From Eshraghiella sp051880035 (lineage in GTDB: Bacteria; Bacillota; Clostridia; Lachnospirales; Lachnospiraceae), in NCBI GenBank assembly GCA_051880035.1, contig JBJENE010000004.1:1-64000 (forward strand): a DNA stretch of 64,000 nucleotides. Direction: 5' to 3'. A program made the position numbers and the translations under genes. Positions within the stretch are counted from its first letter, which is position 1. The number at the start of each line of letters is the position of its first letter. Below the pieces are notes generated by a model. The model was given only the letters and a program-made list of their open reading frames with translations, did not search any database and had not been told where the DNA came from. Shown one piece after another: positions 15,510 to 24,150 of this stretch.

Positions 15510-17567
15510 TCACTTTTCTCCCAATATCATTAATATTATAAACGGAAGAACAAAGGCTCCTGTAGATGCCGCCACTGTCAGAATATGACTCTTCAGTTTT
15601 TCGGCAATAAATCTGATTCCAAATGTTATTCCCACTACAAATACAAGTTTTATCACTGTTCTGAAAATCAAATATGTCCTGATACTTATACTGCCTGCAA
15701 CATAACAAAGATGCCTTAGATTATTCGCCGGTATATCTAAAAATTCACTTCCGTAGGAACTTATTATGCTGTAATACCATGAAGTATGTACCGCAAAGAA
15801 AATAATTATTGCTATACCTATTGAGATAATCATTTTAATTCTGCATATTTTTTTCTTTCCAACTAACGATACATTCTGTATGACATTCATTCCTGAAGAG
15901 TATTCAATAGTCCAAATCGAGAAAACAGAAACAATGATAATAATCACCGTTTCCATAGCCAGCTTAGCCTCAGTTCCCATATCTTTTCCCGTAAGAATAT
16001 TATACCCTTTATCATATATGATATATCCATCATCAAGTGTTTTTATATACTCAAAATCCGCAGCCAGACGATTATATCCATCGATGTACTTTTCTGATAA
16101 GTCATCATCCACTTCTGCCATTCCGGAGGATAATTCCGTAATCCGATTATTAATATATGTTTCCTTCTCCGGCGTATATTCTCCTATAACTTCATTTATA
16201 GCCATTACATAGTATACATCACTTTCATTTTCATACACTCCTGTTGCCGGTGCATAGTCCCATATTATAAACAATGCAGCAGCTATCAGTATAAGGAGAA
16301 CTTTATTATGTATAAATGTTTTGTACAATTCATTGAACCAGATATTAGTGCTTTTAATTCTGTTCCATATATTTATTCTTTGCACAAAACTTTCAAAAAC
16401 AGTAAATATCCTGCTTTTGCTTTTTATACCTTTTTTCAAAACAAATGTTAATGCAGAAATTATGGCAGAAATAATCAAAACAGCTAACCCAAGAATTACG
16501 GCAAGTATTCTGTAATTAACAGGGTTTGAAAAAATTCTCAGATTCTTGTAATTGGAAAAAAAGTGACCCGTATTCAAAAAAGCATATATATTAAGGTTTT
16601 TAAGTACCATGAACCTGCTGCTGTCTTTTATGGCATAATACAATACTACTTCAACCGCAATTATCCCGACAAAAGTTAAATATACCGGTATTGATGAATC
16701 AAATATATTCATAATCATAGTAATAATCATGGCAAAAAGAAAGTATACTGCCATTTTGGCCGGAATAAAATATATAAGAAATTCCGCAACAGTTATTTCC
16801 AGTTCTGTGGTATCAAATCCTGCAACTGACTGGATAAGTCTTCCGGTATCTCCAAATCCATATATTCCATATGCCATTAGATATGTAGGCAAATACAGTA
16901 GAACCATTATGCATGCTCCGCATAATACCATGCTTACAAGTTTGGCGGCTATTAGTTTAATCCGCCCTCCTGCATAGGACTTGAGAAGATAAAGAGATTT
17001 ATTTTCCTTCTCTTTAAGAAAAATAATGCTACCGGTAAAAAAAAGCATCATTATTCCGATTATATCAACAAATATATTATCGGAAATCATATTCACGCCT
17101 CGGGAAGGTCCTATCTCAAGCTCATTTTCCTCAAGCCCTTCAAAAGCTTTTGCTGTCTTAATAATGTTTTTTTTACCAAATGAGTCCTTATTTTTGAAAA
17201 TAGCTATTGCTGAGTACTTTTTTGCACTATTCTGAATAGATTCCAGATATTCCGAATACTCCGCACATTGTCTTACTTCATCCAATACCACATTATATTC
17301 AATCATTTGCTTCAAATAATCAGTATCTTCGATTGCCATATCCACATTCTGAAATCCCATAAGATATTCCGTGGCTTCTTCGGCATTCATATCCGCCACC
17401 TCATCATATATGCGATTATATGCTTCAATACTGCATCCTGATTTATCTGCACCGTTATTTTCATTGGTATACAAAATGACAATGTTCAGAAGCACAAATA
17501 CGGACCAAACCAGAATTAATGTTTTATTTGTGATTGTTTTAACAAACTCATTTATAATTATTCTCAT
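15510..17567 (-). CDS. Large ABC-2-like permease with two similar halves
   Basis: A 685-residue membrane protein. TM1 (~14-33) is followed by a ~130-residue extracytoplasmic segment and then about five to six TM helices up to residue ~375. The pattern repeats from TM at ~414-434 through another ~110-residue outer domain and about five TM helices, so the gene looks like a fusion or duplication of two ABC-2 modules. It lies between the lipoprotein gene (14 nt gap) and the ATPase gene (1 nt gap). It likely forms the membrane channel of an exporter or envelope-remodelling ABC complex. The base composition is noticeably AT-rich compared with the flanking housekeeping genes. Confidence 0.8.
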   Translation of the reverse strand: MRIIINEFVKTITNKTLILVWSVFVLLNIVILYTNENNGADKSGCSIEAYNRIYDEVADMNAEEATEYLMGFQNVDMAIEDTDYLKQMIEYNVVLDEVRQCAEYSEYLESIQNSAKKYSAIAIFKNKDSFGKKNIIKTAKAFEGLEENELEIGPSRGVNMISDNIFVDIIGIMMLFFTGSIIFLKEKENKSLYLLKSYAGGRIKLIAAKLVSMVLCGACIMVLLYLPTYLMAYGIYGFGDTGRLIQSVAGFDTTELEITVAEFLIYFIPAKMAVYFLFAMIITMIMNIFDSSIPVYLTFVGIIAVEVVLYYAIKDSSRFMVLKNLNIYAFLNTGHFFSNYKNLRIFSNPVNYRILAVILGLAVLIISAIISALTFVLKKGIKSKSRIFTVFESFVQRINIWNRIKSTNIWFNELYKTFIHNKVLLILIAAALFIIWDYAPATGVYENESDVYYVMAINEVIGEYTPEKETYINNRITELSSGMAEVDDDLSEKYIDGYNRLAADFEYIKTLDDGYIIYDKGYNILTGKDMGTEAKLAMETVIIIIVSVFSIWTIEYSSGMNVIQNVSLVGKKKICRIKMIISIGIAIIIFFAVHTSWYYSIISSYGSEFLDIPANNLRHLCYVAGSISIRTYLIFRTVIKLVFVVGITFGIRFIAEKLKSHILTVAASTGAFVLPFIILMILGEK

Positions 17568-17580
17568 TTATCTTCAATCC

Positions 17581-18975
17581 TTAATATCCATGCTCATTAA
17601 GCCGGTTTACAAGTTCGTCTTTAATTTTATACACTCCGGCTTCCTCAAGTTCCTTGGCAAATGTATTCCATTCATTTTCAAAATCGGAAGCAGTTATAAG
17701 CACCCTGTCTTTCTTACTGCATATTTCATATGTATTTTTCAATTCCTTCTTTATTGCTGATAAATCAATCTCATATAACGAAATCCCTCTTTTCTTATAT
17801 AGAGAAAATTTTCTGGCTGCACTTTCGATTTTGGAAACTTCTGAATAATTATCGGCATTATAATCCAACGCCAGATAACAACCCATAACAAGAGGTTTGA
17901 GAGAATATTTCGGTGTCCCTCCGCTTTCAAGGTACAGACATCCGTCTTCTATGTAATGTTCTCCATAAATCAGGGTATTGGCATAATCGCTATTTGTATA
18001 CAGAAGTGATAGAAGCTCAAAAGCATCTTCCTTATATTTGCTTTGTGAACTTATTCCGTATCCCATACTAAAAAGGTTTTCGGCAATTATTCCGTACTCA
18101 TACACCACATCCGAATCAGCTTCATACGGATTACCATTCATTATATATGCAAAATAATCATCTTTATATTGTGGTGTTGTTTGGGAATCAAGAATTTCAT
18201 ATATGCCTTCGCTATACATTTTATTTTGGGTAAAATATTCATCCTTTATAACATCAAACTCATTAGCCGCATATACCGTTGCATCATTCTCCGATATAAA
18301 ACATCCTCCAAGTAAATCATAATCCGGGAAAGACATTTCGCCCTGCACATATGAATATATTTTCATATCAGACTTACCGTATTCATTGTACAACTCATAA
18401 AGCATCGAAAAACTTCCGTCAAATTCATTCAGTACATCTAAAGAAACACATTCAGGATTAAATGCTATATATTTCTCTTCGCATTCGCCGATTATACTGT
18501 TAGGAACAATGTAAATGCTATCATCAATTCTGTTGCATTCCCATATTGTTTCATTGAATAATTCATACAGTTCTCTTCCCGGATTGTCTGCGAACATATC
18601 ATCTATCGGTTCAAATATCCCTTCACGAATCAGTTGCAGGCCTGTTGATGTCATATCTATACCATTATTCATTTCTGCACAGATTATATCTGCACTATTT
18701 TCATTCAGATAGTCTTTCAGTTCTTCATAATAATCAGATGAACTTAAATAAACAATTTTCAGTTTGTACTTATATCCATCCCTATACAATTTTTGATTAA
18801 ACATTTCCAGATTTGAAGAACAATCTTCCAAGTCAGGAGCAACCCAGACCAATTCCGTCTGTGAAGATAAATCCATTGTTTCAGGTTCTGTTCTACTCTC
18901 TATATTATTCCTGCCGCAACCTGATATGAAACTCAGAATTAATACGCACATACAGATTATCTTAATCCTCTTCAT
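17581..18975 (-). CDS. Lipoprotein resembling an ABC solute-binding protein
   Basis: About 464 residues. The signal peptide ends in lipobox FISGC (Cys20), so the protein should be on the outer face of the membrane. The remainder has the layout of family 1 extracellular solute-binding proteins, with a C-terminal stretch (KYKEDAFELLSLLYTNSDYANTLIYG) typical of that family. The ATG at 18975 follows AAGGAGA and overlaps the end of the upstream propeller gene by 14 nt. It is encoded with an exporter-type permease and ATPase, not an importer permease, which is unusual for a binding protein. The ligand is unknown. Confidence 0.8.
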   Translation of the reverse strand: MKRIKIICMCVLILSFISGCGRNNIESRTEPETMDLSSQTELVWVAPDLEDCSSNLEMFNQKLYRDGYKYKLKIVYLSSSDYYEELKDYLNENSADIICAEMNNGIDMTSTGLQLIREGIFEPIDDMFADNPGRELYELFNETIWECNRIDDSIYIVPNSIIGECEEKYIAFNPECVSLDVLNEFDGSFSMLYELYNEYGKSDMKIYSYVQGEMSFPDYDLLGGCFISENDATVYAANEFDVIKDEYFTQNKMYSEGIYEILDSQTTPQYKDDYFAYIMNGNPYEADSDVVYEYGIIAENLFSMGYGISSQSKYKEDAFELLSLLYTNSDYANTLIYGEHYIEDGCLYLESGGTPKYSLKPLVMGCYLALDYNADNYSEVSKIESAARKFSLYKKRGISLYEIDLSAIKKELKNTYEICSKKDRVLITASDFENEWNTFAKELEEAGVYKIKDELVNRLNEHGY

Positions 18976-20110
18976 AAGCAAATATCTCCTTGATTTTATT
19001 TAAGTCCCCGTTAACAAAGTCTTCTTTACTTATCACACAAATCCTACTATGGCTACCCTCAACATATTTTTTTAACCATAAATTTTCATTACAATAAGCA
19101 TATATATTATACTCATCGTATGTAAAAAGCTCATATACTTTTTGATTATTTATATCATATCTGTATAATGTTAAATCATCGCTACTCTTATTATATTTTG
19201 TAAAAATAATATCCTCTTCATACAAAAATACATCACTGGCTGTATAATCAGATATTTCATATATTTCCCCTGTCTCAACATCCAAAATATGCGTTCCTGT
19301 TAAATCATCAAAATACCATATAAAATATTTTCCACACATCCAATGATATGAATCTCCTTCAAAAGTATATATTTCTTTCATATCCATTGTATCCAGAGAT
19401 ATCGAATAAAGAGAATTATTAATGTCTCCTTCTATATCCTCCCAATAAGTTAATGAAATATATACATTATCTTCATAGATACCCATACAATAAGAGGTTG
19501 CATTTTTATAACATATCAAATCTTTCTGCATATATTTACCTGTGGATATATTATATATACCAATTCCCAATGTAGAATCTGTTTTCACCGGATTCATATA
19601 GTCAGAATAGTCCAAATAATTCCAATATTGAAAAACAATATAATTACCTCTCAATTCGGCTTGTGTCACAAATTGAACATCTTCAAATTCGGCAACTATC
19701 TCACGGTCAGTTCCATCCCTGTTCTGTCTGTATATATATCCACAATCCAGCTTGCGGTCGCCTTCAAACTCACCTATGATATAAATATGTTCGTCATCTA
19801 TTAACTTTGCACTTAATTTTCCATCTAAATATGCAGCGCAACCGGTGTCGGAAGGGTCATGCTTACAGTTAGGTTCACTACATACCACTGCATGTTCACC
19901 ACTTTGTGCATCATAGAATTCCAGTAATCCGGCTTCATTTATCACCAGATACCCTTCATCCGAAAAAGTATCTATAAAATCAACAGCTACCGAATAATAG
20001 TCCCCCTCGCTCCTTTTATTATTTTTATTATGGAAAATTATGAAAAGTGTTATTGCCACAAGTAGTAATAAGACTACCGGCCCTACAATGATAAAAATCT
20101 TTTTTTTCAA
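18962..20110 (-). CDS. Membrane-anchored beta-propeller-like protein with Cys/His motif
   Basis: A 382-residue protein: one N-terminal TM (~5-27), then an extracytoplasmic region of repeated beta-strand segments (for example GYIYRQNRDGTDREIV, LTLYRYDINNQKVYEL), as in DUF5050-type propellers. Cys77, Cys82, His84 and Cys91 (CSEPNCKH, then GCAAY) form a C-x4-C-x-H-x6-C pattern that could bind metal or form disulfides. First gene of the four-gene ABC operon, with AGGAGG upstream of an ATT-TTG-type start region whose first codon reads as TTG at 20110. The sequence is very AT-rich. Function unknown; a sensor or assembly partner for the ABC complex is an inference. Confidence 0.75.
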   Translation of the reverse strand: MKKKIFIIVGPVVLLLLVAITLFIIFHNKNNKRSEGDYYSVAVDFIDTFSDEGYLVINEAGLLEFYDAQSGEHAVVCSEPNCKHDPSDTGCAAYLDGKLSAKLIDDEHIYIIGEFEGDRKLDCGYIYRQNRDGTDREIVAEFEDVQFVTQAELRGNYIVFQYWNYLDYSDYMNPVKTDSTLGIGIYNISTGKYMQKDLICYKNATSYCMGIYEDNVYISLTYWEDIEGDINNSLYSISLDTMDMKEIYTFEGDSYHWMCGKYFIWYFDDLTGTHILDVETGEIYEISDYTASDVFLYEEDIIFTKYNKSSDDLTLYRYDINNQKVYELFTYDEYNIYAYCNENLWLKKYVEGSHSRICVISKEDFVNGDLNKIKEIFAYEED

Positions 20111-20138
20111 TTTATTTCCTCCTATCGTATCTGTTAAT

Positions 20139-20183
20139 CATATCGAAATCGGATATACAATACTGTATCCGTTCATCGATATG
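20139..20183. repeat. Two-tier inverted repeat in the leader of the ABC operon
   Basis: Outer arms CATATCGA (20139-20146) and TCGATATG (20176-20183) match perfectly. Inner arms CGGATATACA (20150-20159) and TGTATCCG (20164-20171) match apart from a 2-nt bulge. It lies about 30 nt before the first gene of the operon and has no T tract, so it looks like an operator or leader hairpin and not a terminator. The rest of the 20111-20362 gap, upstream of the ABC operon and downstream of dnaJ, shows no clear gene; a weak hairpin followed by a T run on the minus strand (about 20206-20248) may end the dnaJ transcript. Confidence 0.5.
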
Positions 20184-20362
20184 AATTTTATCCCTCAATT
20201 AACGCAAAAAAGGAAAAACCCTGCTCCTGCAAAGTCTTTCCTTAATATTAAATACATATAAGTAATCTGAGTATTCCATAACCCCACCCCTTATCATACA
20301 GTTCAATTATTAACTCCTCTGATGAGATTATATCATACAGCATTTTAATTGTATATACTAAA

Positions 20363-21490
20363 TTATTTAAAAAGTCCTTTTTTCTTTTTTTTGTCCTCTC
20401 GGCGGTTGCCGTTATTCATAGTTGCATCAAAAGCAATGAGGGCCTGCCGCTGTTCTTCCGTAAGTTTATCCGGAACCTGGACAACAAATGTAACATAGTG
20501 ATCCCCTCTTATCTGGCTGTTTCTTATTGAAGGGACACCTTTTCCTTTGAGACGCACTCTTGTATCCGTCTGGGTTCCCGGTTTAATGTCGTATTCAACC
20601 TCTCCGTCAACGGTCTTTATGCGTATGGTATTTCCGAGAGCGGCATCCGCAAAGCTTATCGGAACCGTCGTATATATATTGGTATCCTGCCGCTGGAAAA
20701 TAGGAGATCTTGCAACATTTACTTCAACAAGTAAGTCTCCTCTTTCGCCACCGTTTTCTCCCGGTTCTCCTTTGCCTCTTATACGGATGCTCTGTCCGTC
20801 ATCAATACCCGCAGGAATTGACACCTGAATAGTCTTTCTGCTGGTAACAAAGCCTGTTCCGTAGCAATTCGGACATTTATCTTTAATAATTTTACCTTTA
20901 CCATTACAATCAGGACATGTCTGGACATTTCTGACCATGCCGAACAAAGACTGTTGTGTATATACAACCTGGCCTTTTCCTCCGCACTTACCACAGGTAG
21001 ACGGAGAGCTTCCCGGTTTGGCACCTGTTCCGTTACACGTCTGGCAAGGGTCCTTAAGATCCAATGTAATTTCTTTTTCGCAGCCAAAAACAGCTTCCTC
21101 AAATGTGATTCTTACTCTGGCGCGGACATTTGCTCCTTTCATAGGGCCGTTACTACGGCTTCTGCTTCTTCCTCCGCCGAATAAATCGCCGAAAATATCG
21201 CCGAAAATGTCGCCCATATCACTAAAGTCAAATCCGCCTCCGCCACCGGCTCCTCCGCCGTTTTCAAAAGCGGCATGACCGAACTGGTCGTACTGTTTAC
21301 GCTTCTGAGGGTCGCTTAATATGGCATACGCTTCAGAAGCCTCCTTAAATTTAGCTTCTGCTTCAGTATCCCCCGGGTTAATGTCGGGATGATATTTTTT
21401 TGCCAATGCACGGTATGCCTTTTTAAGTGCTGCATCATCTGCATCCCTTGGCACACCTAAGACTTCATAATAGTCTCTTTTCTCTGCCAT
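20363..21490 (-). CDS. dnaJ: Chaperone protein DnaJ
   Basis: A 375-residue type I Hsp40 that stimulates DnaK ATPase and delivers unfolded clients. The J domain carries the HPD motif in KKYHPDINPG. A Gly/Phe-rich linker (residues ~77-110) follows, then the zinc centre with four CxxCxGxG repeats (CQTCNGTG, CGKCGGKG, CPDCNGKG, CPNCYGTG) and the C-terminal substrate-binding domains. Last gene of the CIRCE-controlled hrcA-grpE-dnaK-dnaJ operon, about 105 nt after dnaK, with an intercistronic hairpin in the gap. Length and domain order are normal. Confidence 0.97.
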   Translation of the reverse strand: MAEKRDYYEVLGVPRDADDAALKKAYRALAKKYHPDINPGDTEAEAKFKEASEAYAILSDPQKRKQYDQFGHAAFENGGGAGGGGGFDFSDMGDIFGDIFGDLFGGGRSRSRSNGPMKGANVRARVRITFEEAVFGCEKEITLDLKDPCQTCNGTGAKPGSSPSTCGKCGGKGQVVYTQQSLFGMVRNVQTCPDCNGKGKIIKDKCPNCYGTGFVTSRKTIQVSIPAGIDDGQSIRIRGKGEPGENGGERGDLLVEVNVARSPIFQRQDTNIYTTVPISFADAALGNTIRIKTVDGEVEYDIKPGTQTDTRVRLKGKGVPSIRNSQIRGDHYVTFVVQVPDKLTEEQRQALIAFDATMNNGNRREDKKKKKGLFK

Positions 21491-21533
21491 GATTCAATCC
21501 TCCGTTTGGGCGGATTTATTAAAAACACCTTAA

Positions 21534-21561
21534 GAGTGAGGAATATTTCTATTCCCCACTC
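21534..21561 (-). other. Intercistronic hairpin between dnaK and dnaJ
   Basis: Arms GAGTGAGGAATA (21534-21545) and TATTCCCCACTC (21550-21561) pair with one mismatch around a 4-nt loop. There is no T tract, so it is more likely an mRNA processing or stability element than a full terminator. Confidence 0.5.
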
Positions 21562-21595
21562 CCAATGTCTTTACAAATCCATTTTATTAATTATA

Positions 21596-23464
21596 TTAAA
21601 CTTCTCTGTAATCTCCGTCAACCACATTATCTTCCTGGGTATATCCGGCATCCTGTGCTGTCTGTGCACCGCCCATATCAGGGCCGCCTGCCTGTGCACC
21701 CTGATTCTGTTCATAGAGCTTTGCAAAAAGTGCCTGTGCACCGGTCATAAGTTTTTCTGTACCTGCTTTAAGCTCATCTGTATCTGCTTCTGAAATGTTA
21801 TCAGGTGTAGTTCTGTCCACAACAGCTTTAAGTGCATTTAAATCAGCCTCTACAGATTCTTTTTCGCTTGCACTTATCTTATCTCCTACTTCATCAAGAG
21901 CCTTCTGGGTCTGGAAGATAAGGGAATCAGCTTCATTACGGGCATCAATGCCTTCCTTACGCTTCTTATCCTGAGCTTCAAATTCAGCTGCTTCCTTAAC
22001 AGCCTTTTCAATATCGGCATCAGACATGTTAGAGCCTGATGTAATTGTGATATGCTGTTCTTTACCTGTTCCCAAATCTTTTGCTGATACATTAACGATA
22101 CCGTTGGCATCAATATCAAATGTTACTTCAATCTGTGGAACACCTCTTCTTGCAGGAGGAATTCCGTCAAGTCTGAACTGACCAAGTGACTTGTTATCCT
22201 TTGCGAACTGTCTCTCACCCTGAAGGACATTGATATCTACGGCTGTCTGGTTATCTGCTGCAGTAGAGAATACCTGGCTCTTCTTGGTAGGAATTGTTGT
22301 ATTTCTTTCAATGAGTCTTGTTGCAATACCACCCATTGTTTCAATTGAAAGTGAAAGCGGTGTTACATCAAGAAGAAGGATGTCGCCTGCACCTGCATCT
22401 CCGGCTAACTTACCACCCTGGATTGAAGCACCTACGGCTACACATTCATCAGGATTCAGGGATTTGTTAGGCTCTTTTCCTGTAAGCTGTTTTACTTTTT
22501 CCTGAACACAAGGTACACGGGTTGAACCACCTACAAGGAGTACCTTTGAAATTTCTGAATAATTTAATCCTGCATCTTTCATGGCATTCTGAACAGGTAC
22601 TGCTGTTCTTTCAACCAGATCATGAACAAGTTCTTCGAATTTAGCTCTTGAAAGGTTCATATCAAAATGCTTTGGTTCTCCGTCTACCGCAGTGATGAAC
22701 GGAAGGTTGATATTGGTTGTTGTAGCTGATGAAAGCTCTTTCTTAGCTTTCTCTGCTGCTTCTTTTAATCTCTGTAATGCCATCTTATCTTTTGAAAGAT
22801 CCACGCCTTCCTGATTCTGGAATTCGCGTACCATCCAGTTAATGATTGCCTGGTCAAAATCATCACCACCGAGATGTGTATCACCGTTTGTAGAAAGAAC
22901 TTCTATAACGCCGTCACCAATTTCGATAATAGATACATCGAATGTACCGCCACCAAGGTCATATACCATAACCTTCTGTTCACTTTCATTATCAAGTCCG
23001 TAAGCAAGAGCTGCCGCTGTAGGCTCGTTGATAATACGCTTTACATCAAGTCCTGCAATACGGCCGGCATCTTTGGTTGCCTGACGCTGTGCATCATTAA
23101 AATATGCAGGAACGGTAATAACGGCTTCAGTTACACTTTCTCCGAGATAGCTTTCAGCATCTGCTTTCAGTTTCTGAAGAATCATTGCTGAGATTTCCTG
23201 CGGAGTATATTTCTTATCATCAATTGTTACTTTGTAATCTGAACCCATATGTCTCTTGATTGAGGCAATTGTCTTATCTGCATTGGTTACTGCCTGACGC
23301 TTTGCCGGTTCACCTACAAGTCTTTCTCCGTTCTTTGTAAAAGCCACAACCGAAGGTGTTGTTCTTATTCCTTCTGTGTTAGCAATTACTACAGGCTTTC
23401 CGCCTTCCATTACAGCTACACAGCTGTTAGTTGTTCCTAAGTCAATTCCAATAATCTTTCCCAT
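21596..23464 (-). CDS. dnaK: Chaperone protein DnaK (Hsp70)
   Basis: A 622-residue Hsp70. The N-terminus has the phosphate-1 loop IGIDLGTTNSCVAV; VYDLGGGTFDVSI is phosphate 2, and LVGGSTRVP is in the adenosine site. The substrate-binding domain begins after the linker DVTPLSL. The C-terminal tail is rich in Gly, Ala, Asp and Gln and ends in EDNVVDGDYREV, a typical bacterial DnaK terminus. It acts with DnaJ and GrpE in folding and in heat-shock control. It is 37 nt downstream of grpE. Confidence 0.98.
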   Translation of the reverse strand: MGKIIGIDLGTTNSCVAVMEGGKPVVIANTEGIRTTPSVVAFTKNGERLVGEPAKRQAVTNADKTIASIKRHMGSDYKVTIDDKKYTPQEISAMILQKLKADAESYLGESVTEAVITVPAYFNDAQRQATKDAGRIAGLDVKRIINEPTAAALAYGLDNESEQKVMVYDLGGGTFDVSIIEIGDGVIEVLSTNGDTHLGGDDFDQAIINWMVREFQNQEGVDLSKDKMALQRLKEAAEKAKKELSSATTTNINLPFITAVDGEPKHFDMNLSRAKFEELVHDLVERTAVPVQNAMKDAGLNYSEISKVLLVGGSTRVPCVQEKVKQLTGKEPNKSLNPDECVAVGASIQGGKLAGDAGAGDILLLDVTPLSLSIETMGGIATRLIERNTTIPTKKSQVFSTAADNQTAVDINVLQGERQFAKDNKSLGQFRLDGIPPARRGVPQIEVTFDIDANGIVNVSAKDLGTGKEQHITITSGSNMSDADIEKAVKEAAEFEAQDKKRKEGIDARNEADSLIFQTQKALDEVGDKISASEKESVEADLNALKAVVDRTTPDNISEADTDELKAGTEKLMTGAQALFAKLYEQNQGAQAGGPDMGGAQTAQDAGYTQEDNVVDGDYREV

Positions 23465-23501
23465 AGTTATTATCTCCTTTACTATTATAATCTCATTAAT
23501 A

Positions 23502-24134
23502 TTAGTTAGCTACTTTAACCATACTGTGTCTTACAACAGTTTCTTTGTAGATGTAACCTTTCTGAAGCACTTCGGCAATCTGGTTATCACCGAAATTCTC
23601 ATCCTCCACATGCATCACTGCATTATGGAAATTAGGGTCAAATTCTTTACCCTCTGCTTCAATTTCCTTTACACCTGCATCTTCAAGCATCTTGCGAAGC
23701 TGTCGGTATATTTTATCCATTCCCTCGGCAACAGGTGTTCCCTTGGCATCCTCAGGAATTGCCATAAGGCCTCTTTCAAAATTATCTACCACAGGGAGAA
23801 GCTTTTCTATAATATCCCTTGCACCGATTTCATACATGGCTGATTTCTCTTTTTCGGTACGCTTTCTGAAATTATCAAATTCCGCCATTGTTCTTTTATA
23901 TCTGTCGGTAAGCTCCTCAATCTGCTGGTCCCTTTTATCTTTTTTATCTTTTTTCTTGAAAAAGCCCTTCTTATCTTCCTTATCGGCTTCATCAGAACTT
24001 TCATCCTGACTTTCATCCGGTTCACCGCAGTTTGGTGTATCGTCTTCCGGTACGGTTTCGGTTGCTTCTGTCTGTTCTTCAACAGTCTCGTTTATGTTTT
24101 CTTCCAAATCCATATCTTCCTGCTTATTATCCAA
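23502..24134 (-). CDS. grpE: Nucleotide exchange factor GrpE
   Basis: About 211 residues. The N-terminal ~65 residues are acidic and disordered-looking (many Glu, Asp, Lys); then comes the long helical dimerisation region (TDRYKRTMAEFDNFRKRTEKE) and the C-terminal beta head (GYIYKETVVRHSMVKVA). It releases ADP from DnaK. The start is uncertain: TTG at 24134 has AAGGGTGG about 8 nt upstream and lies just past the hrcA stop at 24151; ATG at 24113 is the alternative, and a longer frame overlapping hrcA is unlikely. It is the second gene of the heat-shock operon. Confidence 0.93.
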   Translation of the reverse strand: MDNKQEDMDLEENINETVEEQTEATETVPEDDTPNCGEPDESQDESSDEADKEDKKGFFKKKDKKDKRDQQIEELTDRYKRTMAEFDNFRKRTEKEKSAMYEIGARDIIEKLLPVVDNFERGLMAIPEDAKGTPVAEGMDKIYRQLRKMLEDAGVKEIEAEGKEFDPNFHNAVMHVEDENFGDNQIAEVLQKGYIYKETVVRHSMVKVAN

Positions 24135-24150
24135 TATATTCGCCACCCTT

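Noticed and set aside
20199..20279. 26-codon leader peptide upstream of the ABC operon (minus strand)
   Set aside because: The frame exists, but there is no convincing RBS and no regulatory codon run.
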